Assembly: GCF_002934665.1 (NCBI RefSeq) | Contig: NZ_NIRS01000008.1 | Coordinates: 186,001 to 250,000, forward strand | Length of the DNA stretch: 64,000 bases | From: Pseudomonas laurylsulfatiphila | GTDB taxonomy: Bacteria; Pseudomonadota; Gammaproteobacteria; Pseudomonadales; Pseudomonadaceae | Direction of reading: 5' to 3' | Notes under the pieces: generated by a model | What the model was told of the DNA's origin: nothing | Seen by the model: only the letters and a program-made list of their open reading frames with translations | The model's database searches: none | Shown here: positions 50,468-59,780 of the stretch, in pieces | Layout of the letters: every line of letters begins with the position of its first letter | How positions within the stretch are numbered: position 1 is the stretch's first letter | Made by a program: the position numbers and the translations under genes

Positions 50468-51858
50468 CCATCGACAACCGCGTTCAGGTCGTGTTGATCG
50501 ACGACGATCCCCACTTGCGCCAGGCCTTGAGCCAGACGCTGGATCTGGCCGGCCTGAAGATCCTGCCGCTGGCCGAAGCCAAGGGCCTGGCCGCGCAACT
50601 GGAGCGCGACTGGCCGGGTGTGGTGGTCAGCGACATCCGCATGCCCGGCATGGACGGTCTGGAACTGCTGACCGAACTGCACGCCCAGGACCCTGAACTG
50701 CCGGTGCTGCTGATCACCGGCCACGGCGATGTGCCACTGGCGGTGCAGGCCATGCGCGCCGGGGCCTATGACTTTCTCGAGAAGCCGTTCGCCAGCGACG
50801 CCCTGCTCGACAGCGTGCGCCGCGCGCTGGCCCTGCGCCGGCTGGTGCTGGACAACCGCAGCCTGCGGTTGGCCTTGAGCGACCGCAACGAGCTGAGCGC
50901 CCGCCTGGTTGGCCACTCACCTTCGATGCTGCGCCTGCGCGAGCAGATCGGCGCCCTGGCCGCGACCAGGGCCGACGTGCTGATCCTCGGCGAAACCGGC
51001 GCCGGCAAAGAAGTCGTGGCCCGGGCACTGCACGATCTATCGGGCCGTCGCAACGGTCCGTTCGTGGCGATCAATGCCGGTGCCCTGGCCGAATCAGTGG
51101 TCGAAAGCGAGCTGTTCGGCCACGAGCCCGGCGCCTTCACCGGCGCGCAGAAACGCCGCATCGGCAAGTTCGAATTCGCCAATGGCGGCACCTTGTTCCT
51201 CGATGAAATCGAAAGCATGAGCCTGGATGTGCAGGTCAAATTGCTGCGCTTGCTGCAGGAGCGTGTGGTCGAACGCCTGGGCGGCAATCAACTGATCCCC
51301 CTGGATATCCGCATCATCGCCGCGACCAAGGAAGACCTGCGCCAGGCAGCGGATCAAGGGCGCTTCCGTGCCGACTTGTATTACCGCCTGAACGTCGCGC
51401 CGCTGCGGATACCACCCCTGCGCGAACGGGGCGAAGATGCGTTGATGCTGTTCCAGCATTTCGCCGATGAAGCCAGTGCCCGCCACGGCTTGCCGCCCCA
51501 TGAACTGCAACCGGGACAACGCGCCTTGCTGCTGCGCCACACCTGGCCCGGCAACGTGCGCGAATTGCAAAATGCGGCCGAGCGTTTTGCCCTCGGGCTA
51601 GAACTGGCCCTCGACAACAGCACGTCGGAAGGCGACGCTGGCAATAGCGTCGAAGTGGTCAGCGGTGGTTTGAGCGAGCAAGTGGAGAACTTCGAAAAAA
51701 CCCTCATCGCCGCCGAACTGGCGCGCTCGCACAGCTCCGTGCGCAGCGTCGCCGAAGCCCTCGGCATTCCGCGCAAGACCCTGCACGACAAACTGCGCAA
51801 GCACGGTTTGAGCTTCTCGGACAGTGGCGCTTCGGCCCACCCCGACGACCTCGACTGA
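50464..51858 (+). CDS. dctD: Sigma-54-dependent response regulator DctD
   Basis: 464 residues: receiver domain with phospho-acceptor Asp57 (VVVSDIRMPGMDGLELL), AAA+ domain with Walker A GETGAGKE (176-183) and the sigma-54-contacting GAFTGA loop (222-227), Walker B GGTLFLDEIES, and a C-terminal Fis-type helix-turn-helix (SVRSVAEALGIPRKTLHDKL). Activates dctA/dctPQM transport genes with RpoN. No transporter gene is adjacent. Confidence 0.94.
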   Translation: MTIDNRVQVVLIDDDPHLRQALSQTLDLAGLKILPLAEAKGLAAQLERDWPGVVVSDIRMPGMDGLELLTELHAQDPELPVLLITGHGDVPLAVQAMRAGAYDFLEKPFASDALLDSVRRALALRRLVLDNRSLRLALSDRNELSARLVGHSPSMLRLREQIGALAATRADVLILGETGAGKEVVARALHDLSGRRNGPFVAINAGALAESVVESELFGHEPGAFTGAQKRRIGKFEFANGGTLFLDEIESMSLDVQVKLLRLLQERVVERLGGNQLIPLDIRIIAATKEDLRQAADQGRFRADLYYRLNVAPLRIPPLRERGEDALMLFQHFADEASARHGLPPHELQPGQRALLLRHTWPGNVRELQNAAERFALGLELALDNSTSEGDAGNSVEVVSGGLSEQVENFEKTLIAAELARSHSSVRSVAEALGIPRKTLHDKLRKHGLSFSDSGASAHPDDLD

Positions 51859-51898
51859 GCTACCGTCCAATCATCCAATTCAAACAAGAGGCCCCTGA

Positions 51899-52354
51899 AT
51901 GAGCCGCGACAGTCGACAACTGGAATCAGTCCTCCATCACGACATTCCCCTTACCCGGGACATGGGCCTCACAGTGCTCGACTGGCATGACCAGCAACTG
52001 CGCCTGCACTTGCCGCTGGACGCCAACGTCAACCACAAGAGCACCATGTTCGGCGGCAGCCTGTATTGCGGCGCGGTCCTGGCCGGTTGGGGCTGGCTGC
52101 ATCTGCGCCTCAAGGAAGAAGGCATCACGGACGGGCACATCGTGATTCAGGAAGGGCAGATCAGCTATCCGCTGCCGGTGACGGGCGATGCCCACGCCAT
52201 TTGCCAGGCGCCGGATCCGGTGATCTGGAAGAAATTTTTGACCACGTTCCAGCGGTACAGCCGAGCGCGGTTGACGTTGCATACGCGGGTCGTCAATGAA
52301 GGCCGTGATGAGGATGCGGTGAGGTTTGTCGGGCAGTACGTGTTGCACCGCTAA
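51899..52354 (+). CDS. YiiD C-terminal-type hotdog thioesterase
   Basis: 151 residues with a single hotdog domain: VNHKSTMFGGSLYCGAVLAGWGWLHLRL contains the family's Asn-His pair and the long helix, then IQEGQISYPLPVTGDAHAIC. Matches the YiiD_C/putative thioesterase group; probably cleaves an acyl-CoA or acyl-ACP. Substrate unknown. Follows dctD in the same direction after 40 bases; co-transcription possible but not functional. Confidence 0.85.
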   Translation: MSRDSRQLESVLHHDIPLTRDMGLTVLDWHDQQLRLHLPLDANVNHKSTMFGGSLYCGAVLAGWGWLHLRLKEEGITDGHIVIQEGQISYPLPVTGDAHAICQAPDPVIWKKFLTTFQRYSRARLTLHTRVVNEGRDEDAVRFVGQYVLHR

Positions 52355-52373
52355 ATCGGGACCACCACAAAAC

Positions 52374-52398
52374 CTGTGGGAGCGAGCTCGCTCCCACA
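52374..52398. repeat. Short REP palindrome
   Basis: CTGTGGGAGCGAGC directly joined to GCTCGCTCCCACA with a shared core, a collapsed REP pair without the spacer seen in the other REPINs. Confidence 0.8.
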
Positions 52399-52428
52399 AG
52401 GATTTTGCATCAGCGCGCGGGAACGATC

Positions 52429-53256
52429 TTATGCGCGTGCCAGTTCCAGCAGCTTCTCCCGCCAAGCCGCCTTTGCTGGCAACGCCAGAAAGAACGCATT
52501 CAACAGTGACTCCCGCGCCGGATAGCTGAACGGCTCTCCGCTCAACTCCAGCACTTCACCGCCCGCACCTTCCAGCACACCTTGCGCCGCCGCCGTGTCC
52601 CACTGCGAAGTCGGTGCCAGGCGCGGATAGCAATCCGCGGCCCCTTCAGCCAGCAGGCAAAACTTCAGCGAACTGCCGATGTTGGCCAATTGCAGCTCGC
52701 CAAGACTGGCGCTCAACCCAGCCAGCAAACGCTCTTGCTCCGGGCTCGAATGGCGACGGCTGGCCACCACGGTGAACGACTCGCCGGGCGCTAGCGCATC
52801 ACGCACCTTGATCGCCACGAGCGTGCCACCTTTATCGCCGCGCCAGGCGCCGAGACCGGCGCCACCGACATAGAAGCGACCGTTGGTCGGCATCGACACC
52901 ACGCCGAACACCACCCGACCGTTTTCGATCAGGGCGATGTTGACGGTGAACTCTTCGCTGCCGCTGATGAACTCCTTGGTGCCATCCAACGGATCGACCA
53001 GCCACCAGCGCTGCCATCCGGCCCGCACGCTTTGCGCAATGTTGGCGTCCTCTTCGGAGAGCACCGGGATGCCCGGATCCAGCGCCGTCAGCCCCGCCAG
53101 AATCAGGTGGTGGGCGGCCAGGTCGGCAGCGGTCACCGGCGAATCATCAGCCTTCGCCGTGACGGCCGTGCCTGTACGCCAGAACGGCAGGATCGCATCA
53201 CCGGCCCGCAGGGCCAGCTCAATGACCGGTGCCATCAACGGATGCGGGAAGTTCAT
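52429..53256 (-). CDS. cysQ: 3'(2'),5'-bisphosphate nucleotidase CysQ
   Basis: 275 residues of the inositol-monophosphatase fold: metal-binding SEEDANI, the signature WLVDPLDGTKEFISGSEEFT and WDTAAAQGVLEGAGGEV. Removes the 3'-phosphate from PAP/PAPS, keeping sulfate assimilation in balance. Overlaps nudE (ATGA) on the same strand, as usual in pseudomonads. Confidence 0.95.
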   Translation of the reverse strand: MNFPHPLMAPVIELALRAGDAILPFWRTGTAVTAKADDSPVTAADLAAHHLILAGLTALDPGIPVLSEEDANIAQSVRAGWQRWWLVDPLDGTKEFISGSEEFTVNIALIENGRVVFGVVSMPTNGRFYVGGAGLGAWRGDKGGTLVAIKVRDALAPGESFTVVASRRHSSPEQERLLAGLSASLGELQLANIGSSLKFCLLAEGAADCYPRLAPTSQWDTAAAQGVLEGAGGEVLELSGEPFSYPARESLLNAFFLALPAKAAWREKLLELARA

Positions 53257-53819
53257 GACTGGAACGCTCCGCGCTGAGTCAACAGGTCTCGGGCCAGGTA
53301 CAGCGCCGCCAAGGCACGGCCTTCGGTAAATTGCGGGTTTTGCGCCAGCGCCGAGAGTTCACGCAGATTGACCTTGTCCACCCGCATCGGCTCGGGTTCG
53401 TCGCCTTCCAGGCGCGCTTCGTAGAGGTCGGTGGCCAGCACCACCTGAATCTTCTGGCTCATGTAACCAGGGGACAGCGACAGCTCGGTCAGGTGCTCCA
53501 GCTGTCGCGCGCCGAACCCGGCCTCTTCCTTGAGCTCACGCTCGGCCGCCGCCAACACGTCTTCACCGGGCTCGATCAAACCCTTGGGCAAAGACATTTC
53601 GTATTCATCGGTGCCGCCGCAATACTCCTCGACCAGCACCGCATGCTCGGCATCGAGCATCGCCACGATCATGACCGCGCCGTACCCGGCCCCTTTGCCA
53701 ACCAGGCGCTCATACGTACGCTCCACGCCATTGGAAAAGCGCAGTTTCAGCTCCTCCACGCAGAACAATCGACTGGTGGCGACAATTTCGCGGGCGAGTA
53801 TGGTGGGTTTCTGGCGCAT
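53253..53819 (-). CDS. nudE: ADP compounds hydrolase NudE
   Basis: 188 residues with the Nudix box GLIEPGEDVLAAAERELKEE (GX5EX7REUXEEXGU complete) and family-typical EYCGGTDEYEMSLPKG and LSLSPGYMSQKIQVVLATDL. Hydrolyses ADP-ribose, NADH and Ap3A-type compounds. First gene of nudE-cysQ; divergent from yrfG. Confidence 0.95.
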   Translation of the reverse strand: MRQKPTILAREIVATSRLFCVEELKLRFSNGVERTYERLVGKGAGYGAVMIVAMLDAEHAVLVEEYCGGTDEYEMSLPKGLIEPGEDVLAAAERELKEEAGFGARQLEHLTELSLSPGYMSQKIQVVLATDLYEARLEGDEPEPMRVDKVNLRELSALAQNPQFTEGRALAALYLARDLLTQRGAFQS

Positions 53820-53907
53820 GCAAAGCTCCTTGGCGTGAACGCGCTACTATAACGCGGCTTTCCCGTTTGTTTACGCCAGAAATCTTTCTACTGCCCGAGA
53901 CGTTGCC

Positions 53908-54570
53908 ATGCCTTCATTACCCTGGTCCGACATTGATACCGTTCTGCTGGACATGGACGGCACGTTGCTGGACCTGCATTTCGACAACCACTTCTGGATG
54001 GAACACCTGCCCCAGCGTTACGCCGAATTGCACGGGGTCAGCCGGGCCATGGCCGAGATGGAATTGCAGCCGTTGTTCGAGCGCAATGCCGGCCAGTTGC
54101 AGTGGTACTGCCTGGACTTCTGGAGTGCCGAACTGAAGCTGTCGGTGCGCGACCTGAAACTGGAAACCGCGCACCTGATCGCCCTGCGCCCGGATGCCGA
54201 CACCTTTCTGGCGGCGATCAAACGGGCCGGCAAGCGCGTGGTGTTGATCACCAATGCCCATCGGGATGCGCTGTCGTTGAAGCTGGAAAAAATCGAACTG
54301 GCGCCCTACTTCGAGCGCCTGATCAGTTCCCATGACTACGGTTTCCCCAAGGAAAACCCGCAGTTCTGGGATGCGCTGCAAGCCGATATCGATTTCGAAC
54401 CGGCACGCAGCCTGTTCATCGACGACACCTTGCCGATCCTGCGCAGTGCGCGGGATTTTGGCGTAGCGCATTTGCTGGCCGTGCGTGAACCGGATAGTCG
54501 CAAGGGGCCGAAGGACACGGCGGAGTTTGCGGCGGTCGGGGATTATCGGGATTTGATTGCGGGGCTCTAG
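53908..54570 (+). CDS. yrfG: GMP/IMP 5'-nucleotidase YrfG (HAD superfamily)
   Basis: 220 residues: HAD motif I DTVLLDMDGTLLDLHFD, motif II VVLITNAHRD, motif III Lys near PKENPQFW and motif IV LFIDDTLPILRSA. The sequence DFWSAELKLSVRDLK in the cap is typical for YrfG. Dephosphorylates GMP and IMP. Sits divergently beside nudE, an arrangement conserved from enterics to Pseudomonas. Confidence 0.92.
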   Translation: MPSLPWSDIDTVLLDMDGTLLDLHFDNHFWMEHLPQRYAELHGVSRAMAEMELQPLFERNAGQLQWYCLDFWSAELKLSVRDLKLETAHLIALRPDADTFLAAIKRAGKRVVLITNAHRDALSLKLEKIELAPYFERLISSHDYGFPKENPQFWDALQADIDFEPARSLFIDDTLPILRSARDFGVAHLLAVREPDSRKGPKDTAEFAAVGDYRDLIAGL

Positions 54571-54585
54571 ACCGAGTTGCCTGCA

Positions 54586-54677
54586 ATCGCGAGCAAGCTC
54601 GCTCCCACATTGGAGTTTCGGTGAACACAATATTTGCTCACGACGGAATTCAGTGTGGGAGCGAGCTTGCTCGCGAT
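54586..54677. repeat. REPIN (GTGGGAGCGAGC type, inverted order)
   Basis: ATCGCGAGCAAGCTCGCTCC at the left and GGAGCGAGCTTGCTCGCGAT at the right, 92 bp, between the convergent yrfG and LysM-protein genes. Confidence 0.9.
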
Positions 54678-54691
54678 AGCGGTCTTGAAGA

Positions 54692-55132
54692 TTACTCAGG
54701 AATCCGCAACGACTGACCCGGGTAGATTTTGTCCGGGTGCGACAGCATCGGTTTGTTGGCTTCGAAAATCTTGTTGTACTGGTTGGCATCGCCGTACACG
54801 CGCTTGGAAATCGCGCTGAGGGTGTCGCCCTTCACGACGGTGACAAACACCGCGGCCTTCACCACCGGCCCGGTCACAGTGATCTGATCATCCACGCTGC
54901 CAACCCCGGCAATATTGCCCACGGCCAGCAGAATTTTTTCCTTCTCTTCCTGGCTTGCCACCTCACCGGTCACGGTCACTTTGTCACCATCAACCGTCGC
55001 TTGCACATTCGGGTTGCCCAGGCCGACCTTGCTGATGTGCTCCTTCAACTGCTCACTGGCATTGGCGTTGCCTGGCGTCAGCAAATCCAGCAGTTTTTCG
55101 CCTGCTTCCTTCACAAAGCTCAAAAGACTCAT
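54692..55132 (-). CDS. kbp: BON/LysM domain protein (Kbp/YgaU-like)
   Basis: 146 residues from ATG 55132 (AAGGAGAG 6-13 bases upstream). N-terminal helix MSLLSFVKEAGEKLLDLLTP, a BON domain (ISKVGLGNPNVQATVDGDKV ... VGSVDDQITV) and a C-terminal LysM domain (FVTVVKGDTLSAISKRVYGD ... LSHPDKIYPGQSLRIPE). The same layout and length as E. coli Kbp (YgaU), a cytoplasmic K+-binding protein. No signal peptide. Confidence 0.9.
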   Translation of the reverse strand: MSLLSFVKEAGEKLLDLLTPGNANASEQLKEHISKVGLGNPNVQATVDGDKVTVTGEVASQEEKEKILLAVGNIAGVGSVDDQITVTGPVVKAAVFVTVVKGDTLSAISKRVYGDANQYNKIFEANKPMLSHPDKIYPGQSLRIPE

Positions 55133-55260
55133 GGTGCACTCTCCTTGGGTTTGGGGTTCCAGACGCAAAAGCCTAGACCACGGCCGTCACTTGCGAATCC
55201 AACCCGACCAATGACCCCGCTTGCGATAGAATCCGCACCTTCCCGCGCCCAGGAGCGAAG

Positions 55261-56148
55261 ATGGACATCAAGCAGCTGAAATTCCTCATCGCGCTCGACG
55301 AAACCCGCCATTTCGGCCAGGCCGCCGCACGCTGCCACATCACCCAGCCGACCCTGTCCATGCGCCTGCGCAGCCTCGAAGAAGAACTCGACCTGCCGCT
55401 GGTCAATCGCGGCCAGCGCTTCGAAGGCTTCACCGCGCCGGGCGAGCGGGTGCTGGCCTGGGCACGCACGGTGTTGGCGGCCTATGACGGCTTGTATGCC
55501 GAGGCCGCCGCCTGTCGCGGCAATCTGGTCGGCACGTTGCGCCTGGGCATGGTGCCGTTGTCGAGCTTCGATCCGCTGCCGCTGCTGCAACGCCTGCACG
55601 CCGAACACCCGAACCTGCGCTTCGAACTTTCAGCCTTGAGTTCGGAGCAGATCCTCGAACAACTGGCGAACAATCGCCTGGATCTCGGTGTTTCCTACCT
55701 GGAACGCCTGGACGCCGACCATTTCGACTCCCTGGCCTTCAGCGAAACCCGCATGGGCCTGCTCTACGATCAACGCTTCTTCACCTTTGGCGAGGCGCCG
55801 CTGAGCTGGGAATCATTGATCGAACTGCCACTGGGCATGCTCACCAGCGGCATGCACTTTCGCCAGTCCATCGACCATAACTTCCATAGCCGCGGCCTCA
55901 CGCCACAACCGTTACTGCAGACCGACGCCGTCCATCAACTGCTTCAAGCCGTGCACGGCGGCCTGTGTTGCGCCGTGATGCCCTTGGACGGTGGCCTCGA
56001 AGGGCTGACCGACCACTTGCGCCTGCAACCGATCGAGAACGCCCAGACCCTTGGCCGCCTGGGGTTGATCATGCGTCGCAGCGCACCACGCTCGGCCCTG
56101 GCGGAAGCCTGTTTCGCGATTTATCAGCAATCACTGACGAGCGCTTGA
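55261..56148 (+). CDS. LysR family transcriptional regulator
   Basis: 295 residues: N-terminal winged helix-turn-helix (MDIKQLKFLIALDETRHFGQ, AAARCHITQPTLSMRLRSLE) and a periplasmic-binding-like effector domain (about 90-290). It reads in the same direction as fdhD, 92 bases before it, so it probably controls the fdhD-oxidoreductase pair; this is inference from position. Confidence 0.9.
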   Translation: MDIKQLKFLIALDETRHFGQAAARCHITQPTLSMRLRSLEEELDLPLVNRGQRFEGFTAPGERVLAWARTVLAAYDGLYAEAAACRGNLVGTLRLGMVPLSSFDPLPLLQRLHAEHPNLRFELSALSSEQILEQLANNRLDLGVSYLERLDADHFDSLAFSETRMGLLYDQRFFTFGEAPLSWESLIELPLGMLTSGMHFRQSIDHNFHSRGLTPQPLLQTDAVHQLLQAVHGGLCCAVMPLDGGLEGLTDHLRLQPIENAQTLGRLGLIMRRSAPRSALAEACFAIYQQSLTSA

Positions 56149-56240
56149 TCGACGGGATCTATCGGTAGATCAGTATTAGCGATTAGACGCGACAGTTTGC
56201 CGCGCCTAGTCTTAAAGCTGATCAAACCGTGGGTGATGCC

Positions 56241-57080
56241 ATGAACACCAAGCGCCCTGTCTGCGCGGCGCCTGCCCTCGAAACGCCCGCGCCCGCCGCC
56301 AGCCAGACGTACAGCTACAGCAACTTTGAATACTCGGAATCGGACAGCACCGCGCTGGCCGAGGAAGTCGCGTTGGCGATTGCCTATAACGGCATCAGCC
56401 AGGCGGTCATGCTGGTAACGCCGACGGATCTGGAGGACTTCATTGTTGGCTTCAGTCTGGGCAGCGGCATCATCCAGGACGCCTCGGACATCTACGACCT
56501 GCAACTGACCGGCTCGGGCTCGGCGCAATACGCGCAAGTGACCATCGCCAATCGCGCCTTCTGGAACCTCAAGCAACAGCGTCGGCAACTGGCCGGCACC
56601 AGCGGTTGCGGGCTGTGCGGCGTGGAAGCGGTCGAGCAGGCCTTACCGGACCTTCAGGTTTTGCCCGGCGCCCCGCTGCCACCCGTTGAATGGCTCGATG
56701 GCCTGCGCCAGCGCATCGGCGCCTTCCAGCCGTTGGGCCAGCATTGCGGTGCAGTGCACGCAGCGGTGTTCATGAACGATCAGGGCGAGTTGCTGATGGG
56801 CCGTGAAGACATAGGCCGACACAACGCCCTCGACAAGCTGATCGGCGGCCTTGTCCGCCAGAACATCCCGACCGCCGGCGGGCTGGCGATTGTCACCAGC
56901 CGCTGCAGTCTCGAGTTGATCCAGAAAGTCCTGCGCGCCGGCATCCAGACCCTGGTCAGCCTGTCGTCGCCCACGGGCCTTGCCGTGCAATGGGCTCGGC
57001 GCCACAACCTCAACCTTATCCATTTGCCACAGAAGAATGCGCCGCGGGTCTACAGCCCAACGTTGGAGAATCAAGCGTGA
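56241..57080 (+). CDS. fdhD: Formate dehydrogenase accessory sulfurtransferase FdhD
   Basis: 279 residues from ATG 56241 (GGGTGA upstream; GTG 56229 is an alternative). Transfers sulfur to the molybdenum cofactor of formate dehydrogenases. Has the persulfide cysteines Cys123 and Cys126 in TSGCGLCGVEA, CGAVHAAVF, GREDIGRHNALDKLIGGL and VTSRCSLELIQKVLRAG. Overlaps the oxidoreductase gene by GTGA, so substrate enzyme and maturase are coupled. Confidence 0.95.
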   Translation: MNTKRPVCAAPALETPAPAASQTYSYSNFEYSESDSTALAEEVALAIAYNGISQAVMLVTPTDLEDFIVGFSLGSGIIQDASDIYDLQLTGSGSAQYAQVTIANRAFWNLKQQRRQLAGTSGCGLCGVEAVEQALPDLQVLPGAPLPPVEWLDGLRQRIGAFQPLGQHCGAVHAAVFMNDQGELLMGREDIGRHNALDKLIGGLVRQNIPTAGGLAIVTSRCSLELIQKVLRAGIQTLVSLSSPTGLAVQWARRHNLNLIHLPQKNAPRVYSPTLENQA

Positions 57081-59425
57081 GTCAACACCGTCAAGCCGAC
57101 CAGACCCCCGTCCCTCGCTACAAGCCCTACAAAGGTCCTGCCGGTGGCTGGGGCGCTCTGATCAGCGTGGCCCAGGCCTGGTTGACCAGCGACAACGCAC
57201 TGAAAAACCTGCGCATCATGCTCAAGACCAACCAGAACGGTGGCTTCGACTGCCCGGGTTGCGCTTGGGGCGACTCGCCGGAAAAGGGCATGGTGATGTT
57301 CTGCGAGAACGGCGCCAAGGCGGTGAACTGGGAAGCGACCAAGCGCCGCGTCGACGGCAAATTCTTCGCCAAACACAGCGTCACTGCATTGCTGGAGCAG
57401 AGCGACTACTGGCTCGAATACCAGGGTCGCCTGACCGAGCCGATGAGCTACGACGCCGAAACGGATCGCTATAAACCGATCAGTTGGGACGACGCCTTCG
57501 CGCTGATCGCCAAACACCTGAACGGCTTGTCCAGCCCGGACCAGGCCGAGTTCTACACCTCGGGCCGTGCCAGCAACGAAGCGGCTTATTTGTACCAGCT
57601 GTTCGTGCGCGCCTACGGCACCAACAACTTCCCTGACTGCTCGAACATGTGCCACGAGGCCAGCGGTGTGGCGCTGTCGCAAAGTGTCGGCGTCGGCAAA
57701 GGCACCGTGACGTTCGACGACTTCGAACACGCCGATGCGATTTTCGTCTGGGGCCAGAACCCCGGCACCAACCACCCACGCATGCTCGAACCGCTGCGTG
57801 AAGCGGTGAAACGCGGTGCGCAAGTGGTGTGCATCAACCCGCTCAAGGAACGCGGCCTGGAACGTTTCCAGCACCCGCAGCACCCGATCGAAATGCTCAC
57901 CAACGGCGACAAGCCGACCAACACCGCGTTCTTCCGCCCGGCTCTGGGCGGTGACATGGCGATCATGCGCGGCATGGCGAAATTTCTCTTGCTGTGGGAA
58001 CGCGACGCACAGAAAACCGGCGCACCCGCGGTGTTCGACCATGACTTCCTCAATGAGCACAGCGCCAATGTGCTGGAGTACCTGGCGGTCATCGACGACA
58101 CGCCGTGGGAGCAGATCGTCGAGCAGTCCGGCCTGACCCTGGTCGAGATCGAGCAAGCGGCGCGCATGTACGCCAAGGGCAAGAACGTCATCATGTGCTG
58201 GGCCATGGGTATCACCCAGCATCGCCATTCGGTGGCGACCATCCAGGAGATCGCCAACCTGATGCTGCTGCGCGGCAACGTTGGCCGTCCAGGTGCCGGC
58301 CTGTGCCCGGTTCGGGGCCACAGTAACGTGCAGGGCGACCGCACCATGGGCATCAACGAACGTCCGCCGGCAGCCTTTCTCGATGCTCTGGAGCGCCGCT
58401 TCCAGTTCAAGGTGCCACGCCACAACGGCCACAACGTGGTCGAGGCTATTCATGCCATGGCCGAAGGCCGGGCGAAAGTCTTCATCGGCTTGGGCGGCAA
58501 CTTCGCCCAAGCCACGCCGGACAGCCCGCGCACGTTCCAGGCGTTGCAAAACTGTGACCTGACCGTGCAGATCAGCACCAAGCTCAACCGCAGCCATTTG
58601 ACCCACGGCAAGGACGCGTTGATCCTGCCGTGCCTGGGCCGCACAGACATCGATATCCAGAACGAAGGCCCGCAAGCGATAACCGTCGAAGACTCGTTCA
58701 GCATGGTCCACGCCTCCAATGGCCAGCTGCAGCCGCTGTCGAACCAGATGCGCTCGGAACCGGTGATCCTGGCCGGCATCGCCGCCGCGACCCTGGGCAG
58801 CCACCCGGTGGACTGGAACTGGCTGGTAGCCGACTACAGCCGCATCCGCGACCTGATCGCCGAGACCATTCCCGGTTTCACGGACTTCAACGAGAAGGTC
58901 AAGAATCCCGGCGGTTTCTACCTGGGCAACAGTGCCGGCGCACGCAAGTGGAGCACCGCCTCGGGCCGGGCCAATTTCCGCCCCAACGCACTGCCCAAAG
59001 ACCTGGTGCACGAACGCACCCGCGCCACCGGGGTACTGCCGGATCTGATCATGCAATCGATGCGCTCCCACGATCAGTACAACACCACGATCTACGGCCT
59101 GAATGACCGCTATCGCGGGGTGAAGGGACAACGCGACGTGTTGTTCGTCAACGAGGCCGACATCATTCGCCTGGGCTTCAAACCGGGGCAGAAGGCTGAC
59201 ATCGTTTCGCTCTGGGACGATGGTGTTGAACGTCGGGTGAAAGGCTTCACATTGCTGGCATTCGACATCCCGGCCGGGCAAGCGGCGGCGTACTACCCGG
59301 AAGTGAATCCGCTGGTGCCGCTGGAAAGCACCGGCGATGGCAGCCATACCCCGACATCGAAATTCGTGGCGATCCGGTTGGAAGCGGCGAGCGAGACCGG
59401 GTTGATCATGGCCAGGTCTGCTTAA
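57077..59425 (+). CDS. FdhF/YdeP family molybdopterin oxidoreductase
   Basis: 782 residues from GTG 57077. Three N-terminal cysteines (CPGC with Cys59 and 62, then Cys76 in MVMFCENGAK), ARASNEAAYLYQ-like GRASNEAAYLYQLFVRAYGT, a candidate Mo-ligand Cys in DCSNMCHEASG, FVWGQNPGTNHPRMLEPL, GNVGRPGAGLCPVRGHSNVQ and NRSHLTHGKDALILPCLGRT, all typical of the YdeP-type 'oxidoreductase alpha subunit' branch. Uses bis-MGD. Probably a formate dehydrogenase-like enzyme, although YdeP itself is linked to acid resistance and its reaction is unclear. The dedicated FdhD supports formate chemistry. No electron-transfer subunit is adjacent. Confidence 0.9.
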   Translation: MSQHRQADQTPVPRYKPYKGPAGGWGALISVAQAWLTSDNALKNLRIMLKTNQNGGFDCPGCAWGDSPEKGMVMFCENGAKAVNWEATKRRVDGKFFAKHSVTALLEQSDYWLEYQGRLTEPMSYDAETDRYKPISWDDAFALIAKHLNGLSSPDQAEFYTSGRASNEAAYLYQLFVRAYGTNNFPDCSNMCHEASGVALSQSVGVGKGTVTFDDFEHADAIFVWGQNPGTNHPRMLEPLREAVKRGAQVVCINPLKERGLERFQHPQHPIEMLTNGDKPTNTAFFRPALGGDMAIMRGMAKFLLLWERDAQKTGAPAVFDHDFLNEHSANVLEYLAVIDDTPWEQIVEQSGLTLVEIEQAARMYAKGKNVIMCWAMGITQHRHSVATIQEIANLMLLRGNVGRPGAGLCPVRGHSNVQGDRTMGINERPPAAFLDALERRFQFKVPRHNGHNVVEAIHAMAEGRAKVFIGLGGNFAQATPDSPRTFQALQNCDLTVQISTKLNRSHLTHGKDALILPCLGRTDIDIQNEGPQAITVEDSFSMVHASNGQLQPLSNQMRSEPVILAGIAAATLGSHPVDWNWLVADYSRIRDLIAETIPGFTDFNEKVKNPGGFYLGNSAGARKWSTASGRANFRPNALPKDLVHERTRATGVLPDLIMQSMRSHDQYNTTIYGLNDRYRGVKGQRDVLFVNEADIIRLGFKPGQKADIVSLWDDGVERRVKGFTLLAFDIPAGQAAAYYPEVNPLVPLESTGDGSHTPTSKFVAIRLEAASETGLIMARSA

Positions 59426-59446
59426 CACGTCGTCTGAGCCGGCCTC

Positions 59447-59539
59447 TTCGCGAGCAGGCTCGCTCCCACCGGGAACCATTGTCGAACACAAATGCTGTGC
59501 TCACTGAAGATCAAATGTGGGAGCGAGCCTGCTCGCGAA
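59447..59539. repeat. REPIN (GTGGGAGCGAGC type, inverted order)
   Basis: TTCGCGAGCAGGCTCGCTCC at the left and GGAGCGAGCCTGCTCGCGAA at the right, 93 bp. Confidence 0.9.
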
Positions 59540-59590
59540 TGCGATAGATCAAACAACAAACTTTCCGAATTCTGCACTTTCCTTTCGCCC

Positions 59591-59626
59591 ACAAAAAAGG
59601 CCGTTTCCTGATGAAAGCGGCCTTTG
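59591..59626. terminator. Hairpin terminator
   Basis: AAAAGGCCGTTTC pairs imperfectly with GAAAGCGGCCTTT. It lies after the molybdopterin oxidoreductase gene and REPIN. Confidence 0.55.
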
Positions 59627-59780
59627 CGAAGTAGTAAAAGACCGGCAAAAAAACGTTAAGTTCCGCCCAAAAAACAGTAACTTGCAATATTGTATACAAG
59701 TCGTGTTATTCGTCGGATTTCGATTGTCACGCCCATTCCAGAGCCTCAGGATCGCGCCGTCATCCCCTTGAGGTTCCTCC

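Larger units (their letters stand above)
59426..59780. other. Intergenic region with REPIN and terminator
   Basis: 355 bases. Holds the REPIN 59447-59539 and a hairpin at 59591-59626; the remainder is the upstream region of the glycine-zipper gene. No gene seen. Confidence 0.6.

Noticed and set aside
57071..59491. 806-codon open frame antisense to the molybdopterin oxidoreductase
   Set aside because: High-GC third-position bias opens the opposite frame; the protein has no recognisable sequence, while the plus-strand frame has clear family motifs.
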